Made by a program: the position numbers and the translations under genes
From: an uncultured Rhodospirillaceae bacterium
GTDB lineage: Bacteria > Pseudomonadota > Alphaproteobacteria > Rhodospirillales > UBA2165
Direction: 5' to 3'
Assembly (NCBI GenBank): GCA_913020445.1
Contig: CAJWAR010000020.1
Span: 1-64,000 of the forward strand
DNA length: 64,000 nt
Shown here: positions 1 through 7,613 of the stretch, piece after piece
Numbering within the stretch: the stretch's first letter is position 1
How the letters are laid out: each line of letters begins with the position of its first letter
The notes under the pieces: generated by a model
Seen by the model: the letters and a program-made list of their open reading frames with translations, nothing else
Told to the model about the DNA's origin: nothing
The model's database searches: none

Positions 1-35
1 GTCAGAAGCAGACATTAGAGGGTCAGCCAATTGAG

Positions 36-58
36 TCCGCTTTCGGGGGTAAAGCGGA
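36..58. repeat. small stem-loop, possible dispersed palindrome remnant
   Basis: The arms TCCGCTTT (36-43) and AAAGCGGA (51-58) are perfectly complementary around a 7-base G-rich loop. No run of T follows, so it is not a typical terminator. Short AAAGCGGA-type palindromes are often dispersed in proteobacterial intergenic DNA, which is an inference here because only one copy is seen in the window. Apart from this and the element at 189-246, positions 1-289 hold nothing I can call a gene. Confidence 0.35.
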
Positions 59-188
59 AGTTTTGACACCATATCTAAATCATAGGGTTTCCGTACATTC
101 AAATTTCCGACGCTTATGCGCTCTGTGGTGAGTTTTTCCTCGTGTTCATTGTGACCTTCGCGGTAAAATTACTTCAATACCGCTAAGA

Positions 189-246
189 GGGGACACCTTA
201 GGCGACCAATTGAAAGGTCGATAAGGTGTGCCAAGAAGATGTCCCC
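189..246. repeat. nested inverted repeat (REP/MITE-like structured element)
   Basis: Two nested pairings are visible: ACACCTTA (193-200) with TAAGGTGT (222-229), and inside it CGACC (203-207) with GGTCG (216-220). Outside these, GGGG (189-192) can pair with CCCC (243-246). The element lies in the non-coding 1-289 stretch, downstream of the minus-strand HisD-like gene. It has no T-tract. It may be a transposase-associated palindrome (REP or MITE) or a processed 3' end structure. No transposase is nearby. Confidence 0.45.
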
Positions 247-289
247 GAAAAACTTTCAAGTCCGTTGTGACAGATGAGTTGTGAGATAC

Positions 290-1576
290 TTACCCCTCAT
301 TAATTCCCGCATAGCGGCGGAGGCGGATGTCGGCCTGTTCTTTATGGCCGGCAAAGCCTTCAAGGGCACACAGTCGTGAGCAATATTTGCCGATTTCGAC
401 CGAGGCCTCTTCGGAAATCCGCTGATAGGTGTGGGTTTTGATGAACTTACCGACCCAAAGACCGCCGGTGTAGCGCCCAGCCCCTTTGGTCGGCAGGGTG
501 TGGTTGGTGCCGATCACTTTGTCGCCGTAAGACACATTGGTTTCGGGACCTAAGAACAGCGCACCGTAATTGGTCATATTGTTCAAAAAGTAATCCGGGT
601 CTCTGGTCATCACCTGAACATGTTCGGAGGCAATGCGATCTGCTTCAGCGAGCATCTCTTCATCACTGTCGCAGACAATCACCTGGCCATAGGTCTCCCA
701 AGCAGCACGCGCCACCTCACCGGTCGGCAATATCTCAAGCTGGCGTTCGACCTCGGCCATGGTTTCTTTGGCCAGCGTTTCAGAATCCGTCAACAAGACA
801 GCCGGGCTGGTTGGCCCGTGCTCGGCCTGACCCAGCAGATCAACCGCGCAAAGCTCACCATCAACTGTATCATCGGCGATGATCAGGGTTTCAGTCGGTC
901 CGGCCAGCAGATCAATACCGACTCGGCCAAAAAGCTGGCGCTTGGCTTCGGCGACATAAGCGTTACCGGGGCCGACCAGCATATCAACCGCGCTGATCTC
1001 ACCGGTGCCCAAGGCCATCGCCCCCATCGCCTGAACACCGCCCAAGCAGTAAATCTCATCGGCGCCGGCCATATCCTGGGCGACGACAATCGCCGGGCTC
1101 GGCTTACCTTCATAGGGTGGGGCGCAGGCGGCAATGCGTTTAACGCTGGCGACTTTAGCCGTCACCACACTCATATGGGCCGACGCCACCATCGGGTATT
1201 TGCCGCCTGGCACGTAGCAGCCGACCGAGTTCACCGGAATGTTTTTGTGGCCCAAAACAACACCCGGCAGGGTTTCTTGTTCGACATCAATTAAGGCAGC
1301 TTTTTGAATTTCAGCGAAACCGCGGACTTGAGCCTGGGCGAACTTTATATCTTCGATGTTTTGTTCGGTGACCTGATCGTAGCAGGCATCGATTTCAGCC
1401 CGGCTGAGGCGGAAATTATCGGGCCGCCAACTATCGAACTTTTCAGAGTAGTCTTTTAGGGCTGCATCCCCCCGCGCTTTGATATCATCGAGAATATTTT
1501 CGACCGTTTCCCGCACCTTGGCGTCGGCATCATCTTTTTCTTCCTGGCTGATGCCTGTTTTTAAAAACCGGGCCAT
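290..1576 (-). CDS. histidinol dehydrogenase-like (HisD-family) NAD-dependent dehydrogenase
   Basis: A 428-residue HisD-family protein, which by family knowledge oxidises a primary alcohol to a carboxylate with NAD and zinc. The GQAEHGP segment supplies Gln and His zinc ligands, SEHVQV gives the catalytic Glu-His pair, [13 protein letters not shown] supplies Asp and the second catalytic His, and GFAGH a C-terminal His ligand, so all key residues appear intact. I chose ATG at 1576 over the TTG at 1582 because AGGAG sits seven bases upstream. It lies 60 bases downstream of the cyclodeaminase-like gene and away from any his gene. HisD homologues outside his operons include sulfopropanediol 3-dehydrogenase (HpsN); that substrate is possible but not shown by the sequence. 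Confidence 0.85.
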   Translation of the reverse strand: MARFLKTGISQEEKDDADAKVRETVENILDDIKARGDAALKDYSEKFDSWRPDNFRLSRAEIDACYDQVTEQNIEDIKFAQAQVRGFAEIQKAALIDVEQETLPGVVLGHKNIPVNSVGCYVPGGKYPMVASAHMSVVTAKVASVKRIAACAPPYEGKPSPAIVVAQDMAGADEIYCLGGVQAMGAMALGTGEISAVDMLVGPGNAYVAEAKRQLFGRVGIDLLAGPTETLIIADDTVDGELCAVDLLGQAEHGPTSPAVLLTDSETLAKETMAEVERQLEILPTGEVARAAWETYGQVIVCDSDEEMLAEADRIASEHVQVMTRDPDYFLNNMTNYGALFLGPETNVSYGDKVIGTNHTLPTKGAGRYTGGLWVGKFIKTHTYQRISEEASVEIGKYCSRLCALEGFAGHKEQADIRLRRYAGINEG

Positions 1577-1636
1577 ACCCAAACTCCTCTAAGCATAAAT
1601 TTGCTTCTTATTGATCCTCTGCTCAACAACGTCAAC

Positions 1637-2635
1637 TCAATTTTCCAGTGAAATTCCGAGACCTTTCGCGACGGCCTGCCGATACACCAAATCGGCTGCC
1701 ACCGCATCCTGAACGCCGACGCCAACGGATTTATAGAGCGTGACTTCGGTATCGTCCCGCCGTCCCGCAATATCGCCGCTGCTGACCGCACCAATCTCCC
1801 CACAAATATGATCCGCTGTGATGAGGCCATCCCGGATCGGCCAAATCAATTCATTGGCGCCGCCCGGTGGCGGTGACAGGGCGGAGCTTATGGCTTCAAC
1901 AAAGACCCGCCCATTCTGCACGGTGGCGGCATCAATCTCACGACCGGAGGGATTAACGCCGACTGAATTGATATGAGTGCCGGGTTTGATCCAAGACCAC
2001 TCCACCACCGGTTCCGCCGCATGGGTTGTCGTGCAGATGATATCGCCCTCCCGCACAGCCTTTTCTATCGACGAATTTGCCGTGACACTGACGTTCAGCT
2101 CTGCATCGAGATCGCGCGCCAACTGTTCAACTTTAGCCATATTGCGCCCCGCAATTTGGATCAATGATGGATCGCCAATAGCGGCCAGTGCTTTCGCATG
2201 AGCACGCGCCTGAACGCCGGTACCGACAATGGTGAGAATTTGAGCGTCATCGCGCGCCAAAAGCCGCGTCGCCAGCGCTGAGCCCGCAGCGGTCCGCACC
2301 GCCGTGATATCACCACCATCGAGCATCGCCAATGGCTCGCCGGATTTTGGATCAAACAGAAGAATGGTCGCGTAATGGGTATGATGCTGTTCAGGATCAT
2401 TCTCTGGAAAGACGCTGATTATTTTTGCCGCCAGGATTTCTGGCTGTTTGAGATAAACCGGCATCGCCCCCAAATACGCGGAACGTTGCTCAACCATGGC
2501 AGCAATGCGCGGCGGCAGCGAGACATCACCACGGCTTAAGGCTTCCATCGCCGGTGCGAGTACCTCGACGAGGGCGCCGGAATCAAGCAATGGATCAAGC
2601 AATTCCCGCACGGTTTCTGCATCAAGTATCAGCAT
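1637..2635 (-). CDS. ornithine cyclodeaminase / mu-crystallin family protein
   Basis: A 332-residue protein of the OCD/mu-crystallin family, usual length about 320-340. The Rossmann segment reads LTIVGTGVQARAHAKAL near residues 133-150. The family includes ornithine cyclodeaminase, alanine dehydrogenase, ketimine reductase and tauropine-type dehydrogenases, all NAD(P)-dependent enzymes acting at amino/imino carbons, so the exact substrate cannot be assigned. It is the first gene of a two-gene minus-strand unit with the HisD-like gene, and is divergent from the SDR at 2700 with about 64 bases between. The start ATG is preceded by GGGGAAAG. Confidence 0.85.
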   Translation of the reverse strand: MLILDAETVRELLDPLLDSGALVEVLAPAMEALSRGDVSLPPRIAAMVEQRSAYLGAMPVYLKQPEILAAKIISVFPENDPEQHHTHYATILLFDPKSGEPLAMLDGGDITAVRTAAGSALATRLLARDDAQILTIVGTGVQARAHAKALAAIGDPSLIQIAGRNMAKVEQLARDLDAELNVSVTANSSIEKAVREGDIICTTTHAAEPVVEWSWIKPGTHINSVGVNPSGREIDAATVQNGRVFVEAISSALSPPPGGANELIWPIRDGLITADHICGEIGAVSSGDIAGRRDDTEVTLYKSVGVGVQDAVAADLVYRQAVAKGLGISLEN

Positions 2636-2699
2636 CGTTTACACTTTCCCCAGGTGATGCTAGGCAAAGACCTCAATATTGCAACAACGGATATTCAAT

Positions 2700-3464
2700 A
2701 TGACTGATCCTGTCGATGTAAAATCTCTGACCTCGGCCCCGAACTTCGAAGGCCAAGTGGCGCTGGTCACGGGCGGCGGCAAAGGGCTCGGTCGGGCTTG
2801 TGTCATAGCCTTAGCGGCGGCAGGCGCGAAAGTCATTGCCGTTGCGCGGACGGAAAGTGATCTGCAGGAAGTTCAGTCCCACAATCCAGACAATATTGAC
2901 TACTGGATCGAAGATGTTTTAGCCGATGATCTCTATCCCCGGATAGAAGGCTTGGATCAATTGGATATTTTGGTGGGGTGCGCCGGTGGCAACAAACCCC
3001 AGCCGATCAGCGATATTACCGTCGAGACCATTGACTGGATGCTTGATCTGAATGTCCGGGCCATTTTCCGCACCTCGCAAAGTGCCGCCAAGGTCATGCT
3101 CAAGCAGGGCTCGGGCGCGATCATCAATATGTCCTCGCAGATGGGCCATATCGGCTCGCCCAACCGGACGCTCTATTGCACCACCAAACACGCAGTTGAA
3201 GGTTTGACCAAAGCGCTCGCTGTTGAACTTGCGCCTCAAGGCATTCGCGTCAATGCGGTGGCGCCGACTTTTATTGATACGCCGATGACCCGGCCGATGT
3301 TTGAAAATGCTGAGTTTAAGGAGACCGTCGAGAACAACATCGCCCTCGGCCACCTCGGCACGGTGGAAGACGTTGCCGCGGCTGTTTTGTTCCTTGCTTC
3401 CCCTACAGCTGCCATGATCACTGGCGAAAGCCTCAAAGTCGATGGCGGCTGGACCGCTTGGTAG
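2700..3464 (+). CDS. short-chain dehydrogenase/reductase (SDR) family oxidoreductase
   Basis: A classical SDR of about 254 residues. The nucleotide-binding motif GGGKGLG lies near residue 24, the catalytic Ser is in NMSSQMG, and the YCTTK motif supplies Tyr and Lys. The end DGGWTAW is typical of the FabG-like group. I start it at the ATG at 2700; a TTG 21 bases earlier is in frame but gives an unusual N-terminus. It heads a plus-strand run with the flavoprotein at 3550 and the ferredoxin at 5214. It probably oxidises a hydroxy-acid or alcohol intermediate of that block; the substrate is unknown. Confidence 0.88.
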   Translation: MTDPVDVKSLTSAPNFEGQVALVTGGGKGLGRACVIALAAAGAKVIAVARTESDLQEVQSHNPDNIDYWIEDVLADDLYPRIEGLDQLDILVGCAGGNKPQPISDITVETIDWMLDLNVRAIFRTSQSAAKVMLKQGSGAIINMSSQMGHIGSPNRTLYCTTKHAVEGLTKALAVELAPQGIRVNAVAPTFIDTPMTRPMFENAEFKETVENNIALGHLGTVEDVAAAVLFLASPTAAMITGESLKVDGGWTAW

Positions 3465-3549
3465 AGACTTGGCCAGTTTGACGCAGATCAATCCCTGAAA
3501 GCCGCTTTTCGCCTAGAGTTCTGATCTGAATGGGGATCAGGAAAAGCAA

Positions 3550-5217
3550 GTGGCCGATAAAAATCATATAAAGGTCGACATACTTGTCATTGGCGGCGGT
3601 TTTGCCGGGCTTTTTGCTGCCATCAAAGCCCGCGAACAGGGCTGTAGCGTTACTCTCGTTGATAAAGGCTATGCCGGTAAATCGGGCTCATCCCCTTATG
3701 CCGGTCATTTCGCCGTCTTTAATCCAGACTGGGGTCATGATTTCGACGCCTGGATGGATCATGTCAGTACCATCGGCGAATACGTCAATAATCGTGACTG
3801 GACGGAAATGCTCTTCACCGAATCACTTGATCGCTATCACGATCTCATCGAATGGGGCGTCGAGTTTGAACACGATGACAAGGGTGAGCTAATATTCGAT
3901 ACCTACGAAGGTATGGTGCCCAACGCGCCGTTGTTGAAGCGCTGGGTGTTCGGCACGGTGATCCGGAAACATGCGGTCCGTACCGGCGTTAAGTTCGTAA
4001 ACCGGGTGATGCTGACCGATCTTATGACTGTTGACGGTACAGTCTCTGGTGCGGTTGGCTTTTCACTCGATGATGGCGAGTTTAGGTCCTATCAAGCCAA
4101 AGCGGTTGTAATGTGTACTGGAGGAGGTGCCCTAAAACCGCAAGGTTGGCCAGTCTCTGAATTAACCGCTGACGGTGAATATATGGCCTACCGGATCGGT
4201 GCCGAAATTTCCGGCAAAGAGTTTAACGAACCCAAAAGCGCCAGCGTCGATTATCCCGCTTATACGATGGGGATGGAATGGACCGAATATGGCGCTTCCG
4301 TTGGTCCGCCGCCGGATCTGGGACCACCCCAGGCTCAATTGGTTAAGTGCATCAACTCTGAGGGCGAAGAGATTACCAACCGGCCTGGCTCAAATTTTCT
4401 CGAGCTTGAATTTGAAGCCCATCAGGGTCGCGCGCCGGTTTATTACCGCACCGAGGATGGCGGGCTTACCAAACGCATCGGCGGTGCAGCGACGGGTCTG
4501 TCAGTACACACCACCGAAGGTCTGGCGCCCCAAAGCATGAACTGTGACAGCAATATCCCCGGCCTATTCGCGGCCGGTGATAGCTGCTCGACCATGGTGG
4601 TTGGCGCGACCTATCCAGGTATCGGCTATGGCTCGGCCAGCGCCGCCGTCACCGGTGCACGGGCTGGGCTGAGTGCGGCGGCATTTATCAAAGATGTGCC
4701 AGGGACGAAAATACCGGCGGCTCAGCTCAAAGACTACGAAACGCAGATTTTCGTGCCCACTAAACGCACCGGTGGATTTGGCCCGCAATGGCTGACCCAA
4801 ATACTGCAAAATGCAATGTTTCCTTATTACGTATTGTTTGTAAAACATGGTGATCGTTTGCAGGCAACCCTGACGATGGTCGAGTTTATGCGGGATCATC
4901 TGGCGCCCCAATTAATGGTCGAGAATCCGCACGACCTCAGACTGGCGCACGAAGTTCGTAGCATGATCTATAACGCCGAGACCAAGCTGCGCACCTCGCT
5001 ATTTCGCGAGGAAAGCCGCGGCACCCATTATCGCGAGGATTTCCCGCGACGCGACGATCCTGACTGGCTGGCCTGGATTTCCTTGCAGCGCGACGGCGAT
5101 CAAATGAAGCTCTGGAAGAGACCAATCCCTGAAAAATGGTGGCCCGATTTGTCGCAACCTTACGAGAAATTATATGAAGCGCGGATGCCGGGTGAAGTAT
5201 CGGAGGCGGCCGAATGA
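3550..5217 (+). CDS. FAD-dependent oxidoreductase, fumarate reductase / AprA-like flavoprotein
   Basis: A 555-residue flavoprotein of the succinate dehydrogenase/fumarate reductase/adenylylsulfate reductase alpha superfamily. The FAD Rossmann motif GGGFAGLFAA is near residues 15-24, and a C-terminal FAD-contact region reads GLFAAGDSCSTMVVGATYPG around residues 337-356. The start is GTG. The stop overlaps the ATG of a two-cluster ferredoxin by four bases, an arrangement like AprA-AprB, but nothing shows activity on sulfur compounds. No Tat signal or membrane segment is seen. It more likely acts as a cytoplasmic dehydrogenase or reductase on an organic acid in this catabolic block, exchanging electrons with the adjacent ferredoxin. 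Confidence 0.82.
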   Translation: MADKNHIKVDILVIGGGFAGLFAAIKAREQGCSVTLVDKGYAGKSGSSPYAGHFAVFNPDWGHDFDAWMDHVSTIGEYVNNRDWTEMLFTESLDRYHDLIEWGVEFEHDDKGELIFDTYEGMVPNAPLLKRWVFGTVIRKHAVRTGVKFVNRVMLTDLMTVDGTVSGAVGFSLDDGEFRSYQAKAVVMCTGGGALKPQGWPVSELTADGEYMAYRIGAEISGKEFNEPKSASVDYPAYTMGMEWTEYGASVGPPPDLGPPQAQLVKCINSEGEEITNRPGSNFLELEFEAHQGRAPVYYRTEDGGLTKRIGGAATGLSVHTTEGLAPQSMNCDSNIPGLFAAGDSCSTMVVGATYPGIGYGSASAAVTGARAGLSAAAFIKDVPGTKIPAAQLKDYETQIFVPTKRTGGFGPQWLTQILQNAMFPYYVLFVKHGDRLQATLTMVEFMRDHLAPQLMVENPHDLRLAHEVRSMIYNAETKLRTSLFREESRGTHYREDFPRRDDPDWLAWISLQRDGDQMKLWKRPIPEKWWPDLSQPYEKLYEARMPGEVSEAAE

Positions 5218-5435
5218 CGATTGATCGAATTGATCGCGACCTTTGCAACAGTTGCCGGCTCTGCGTCTTTACCTGTCCGATGGATGTCATCCGGATGGAT
5301 GCCGACAATGTCAAAGCCATCATCGCCTACCCGGATGATTGTATGCTCTGCGGCCTTTGCATGGTCGATTGCGAAAAGAACGCCATCTTTGTCGGCGCAG
5401 ATAGAAATCCACCACTGATCACCAGTTGGGGGTAG
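5214..5435 (+). CDS. 4Fe-4S dicluster ferredoxin (AprB-like electron partner)
   Basis: A 73-residue ferredoxin with two four-cysteine motifs, CNSCRLCVFTCPMD near the N-terminus and CMLCGLCMVDCEKN in the second half. Each should hold one [4Fe-4S] cluster. The second motif has Glu where Pro usually follows the last Cys. The ATG overlaps the flavoprotein stop (ATGA), implying translational coupling and a shared complex. It is shorter than sulfate-reducer AprB (about 150 residues), lacking the C-terminal tail that wraps AprA. It ends six bases before the convergent MaoC gene. Confidence 0.85.
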   Translation: MTIDRIDRDLCNSCRLCVFTCPMDVIRMDADNVKAIIAYPDDCMLCGLCMVDCEKNAIFVGADRNPPLITSWG

Positions 5436-5441
5436 CTTGTT

Positions 5442-5915
5442 CTAATTGCCGCGTTTGCGCACCAAGAGAGTATCGGTCATCGACATTGTGGTCTCGCTGT
5501 TTTGGTTGATTAATTCGTAACTACTTCTAACAATTCCACGATCCGGCTTGGATTTTGAAGAGCGCTTTTCAAGGCACTCGGAGATTAGCGTCAGGAGATC
5601 ATCGGGCCGTCCCGGCCTCAGAAAACGCACCTCATCCCAGCCCATCGCCGCAATTACGTATGGATTAATACCATCGCTTTGGATGAGTTTAATCCGGATG
5701 GCGATTAGATGGCTGCCACTAGCGATGAGCCCACCGTGGGGCGATTCTTCGCCTGCCTTTTCATCGATGTGAAAGGGCATTGGATCCCATTCTTTAGCAA
5801 ACTCAATGATCTCGTCGCGCCCGAGCTGATGGGTGCCAAGCTCTAACTTTTGGCCGACTTTGAAATCTTCATAGGCGAGTGATTTAAACGAATTTAAAGT
5901 TTGTAATTTAGTCAT
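5442..5915 (-). CDS. MaoC-like hot-dog fold dehydratase
   Basis: A 157-residue MaoC-family protein. The family hydrates enoyl-CoA or dehydrates hydroxyacyl-CoA esters. The Asp-x-His core is visible in EWDPMPFHIDE (residues about 42-52), followed by the GLIASGSH segment that lines the fold. Its start codon directly abuts the stop of the upstream carboxymuconolactone decarboxylase-like gene, so the two are co-transcribed on the minus strand. The CoA substrate is not evident. Confidence 0.82.
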   Translation of the reverse strand: MTKLQTLNSFKSLAYEDFKVGQKLELGTHQLGRDEIIEFAKEWDPMPFHIDEKAGEESPHGGLIASGSHLIAIRIKLIQSDGINPYVIAAMGWDEVRFLRPGRPDDLLTLISECLEKRSSKSKPDRGIVRSSYELINQNSETTMSMTDTLLVRKRGN

Positions 5916-6467
5916 CTAGACGGCTTTCGGCATGGTACGGCCTTCCTGGTCGGGTATTTCAAAGAAATTGAGTTGCACCGCAATGTTACAGTAGTAGCCA
6001 ATAATCGCGGTTAAATCGAGCAGGGTTTTTTCGCCTAATTCACTTTTTGCCATTTGATAAAGTTCGTCCGAGACGCGTTTGGTTTCCAGTATTGATGTAG
6101 TCAGATTGTAGACCAATGCTTCATCATCATTTTCAAAGTCGGGGCGCCGATCTTGCTCAATCGCATCGACAGTTGCCTGCGCTATGCCGTTATCGAGGGC
6201 TATGGCGCTGTGGGCAAACCACTCGACATCAGCGCTCCAATGGCGGGCGACGATGATAATAGCGAGTTCCGAAAGCCGGGGCAGTAGCGACGTCTCGTAG
6301 CGGCAAAAGGCGCCGACTTTTTGGATTAAGGAACCATAATCCGGGTTGAGGAACCAGGTATGCATCGGCCCGGCAATTCTGGTTCTCGGGCCGGCGAGGA
6401 TTTCATCGTGCAGTTGCTGCTGCGCCGGATTCATTTCTTCATAGGTGAGTTGGGGGAGACGGCTCAA
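5916..6467 (-). CDS. carboxymuconolactone decarboxylase (AhpD-like) family protein
   Basis: A protein of about 183 residues with the helical CMD/AhpD fold. The characteristic stretch is the RLSELAIIIVARHWSADVEW segment followed by HSAIALDNGI. The Cys-x-x-Cys of true AhpD peroxidase proteins is absent, so a peroxidase role is unlikely. I place the start at TTG 6467, preceded by GAAGGAAGG, giving an N-terminus of SRLPQLTYEEM; a longer TTG start at 6500 adds 11 residues unlike the family. It is co-transcribed with maoC downstream. Members often act in aromatic-acid or lactone degradation; the substrate is unassigned. Confidence 0.78.
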   Translation of the reverse strand: MSRLPQLTYEEMNPAQQQLHDEILAGPRTRIAGPMHTWFLNPDYGSLIQKVGAFCRYETSLLPRLSELAIIIVARHWSADVEWFAHSAIALDNGIAQATVDAIEQDRRPDFENDDEALVYNLTTSILETKRVSDELYQMAKSELGEKTLLDLTAIIGYYCNIAVQLNFFEIPDQEGRTMPKAV

Positions 6468-6564
6468 GGCAAAATTCCTTCCTTCTCGTTGACAGGCCAA
6501 GGTGGTTAACCTTAGAGTTCTAAGGGATATTTCAAAGGTATTTTAAAATGCGGGGAGAAACATC

Positions 6565-7539
6565 ATGACAAACTCATATATTAATATAAAAGCGGCGGCA
6601 ATCTCGGTTGCGGCAGCCTCTTTAATAGTGGCGACTGCGAACGCTCAAACAGTTGGTATCGGCACTACGGCGCCAGGATCATTTACCCATTCATCCGGCT
6701 CGGCGATGGCCAAAGTTATTGCCGAAAAAGCGGGCCTCAAGGCACGGGTGCAGCCGGGCAGTGGTACAGCCCATCGCCGTATTGTCGCCGGTGATGTGCA
6801 ATTTGGCCTGGGCAATGCCTGGGATACGAGGTTTTTTGTCGATGGATCGCATATGTATGAGGGCAATGGTCCGAAGAAAAACTTACGAATTGCTGCGGTT
6901 ATGACGCCATTGCGGGTTGGTATTTTTGTCCGTAAAGATTCACCGATCCAATCGATTAAAGATTTGCGCGGCAAAAATGTACCGGGTGGCTTTACGGTGC
7001 AGAAGGCGATTAAACAAATCATTACCGCGCATCTTGCCAATGCCGGTATGACCTACAAGGACGTTAAAATGAACCCGGCGCCAAATGTCGTCCGCGCAGC
7101 TGGCGACTTTGCCAAGGGTAAAAACGATATGCTGTTCTTTGCCATTGGCTCGGCCAAAGTTCTGCAAGTGAGCGCTAAAGTTGGTGGTATTCGCGGCCTC
7201 AGCATTGATGATTCACCGGCAGCGGTGGCCCGTATGCAGAAGATTTTACCGGGCTCTTATGCGATGACGGTTAAACCATCCAAACGGAACCACGGTATCC
7301 TCAAGCCGACCAAAATTATTGGTTTTGATTTCTTGCTCAATACTGCTGCTTAAGTTCCGGCGGATGTGGTCTACAAAGTCGTCAAAGCGCTGCATGGCAA
7401 CAAAAAAGGTCTATTGGCATCCTTTAAAGGGTTGGGTGGCTTCAAACCAAATCGCATGACCAAAAAATATGCCGGCCTGCAATATCACCCAGGTGCAATA
7501 AAATTCTATAAAGAAGTTGGCCAATGGCCGCCAAAATAA
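6565..7539 (+). pseudogene. TAXI-family TRAP transporter solute receptor, interrupted by an in-frame TAA
   Basis: The reading frame starts with a signal peptide (cleavage likely after ANAQ, residue 28) and continues as a TAXI-type periplasmic binding protein, GIGTTAPGSFTHSSG being characteristic. A TAA at 7351-7353 (codon 263) stops it after LLNTAA. The same frame continues without interruption to a second TAA at 7537-7539 and encodes a normal TAXI C-terminus (VPADVVYKVVKAL ... YHPGAIKFYKEVGQWPPK). The intact product would be about 324 residues, the normal length. One codon change is enough to explain it: a recent nonsense mutation, a sequencing error or, less likely, readthrough. The partner permease at 7614 is intact. 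The start is preceded by GGGGAG. Confidence 0.85.
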
Positions 7540-7554
7540 TCTAGTTAAAGTGAT

Positions 7555-7588
7555 CCGGGCGGCGGCGTGATCTGCTGCCCGGCTTTTT
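7555..7588 (+). terminator. intrinsic terminator between TAXI receptor and TRAP permease
   Basis: CCGGGCGGC (7555-7563) pairs with GCTGCCCGG (7574-7582) with one G-U pair, followed by CTTTTT. It sits between the binding-protein gene and the fused permease gene. As in many transport operons, partial termination here would give more binding protein than permease. Confidence 0.7.
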
Positions 7589-7613
7589 CATAGCATCACA
7601 GACTACGTTTCAA

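Noticed and set aside
620-1294. Long plus-strand open frame opposite the HisD-like gene
   Set aside because: It is a shadow of a well-conserved gene; its translation has no recognisable domain.
7351-7353. Reassignment of TAA to an amino acid in this organism
   Set aside because: Many other genes in the window end in TAA at the expected length, so the code is standard.
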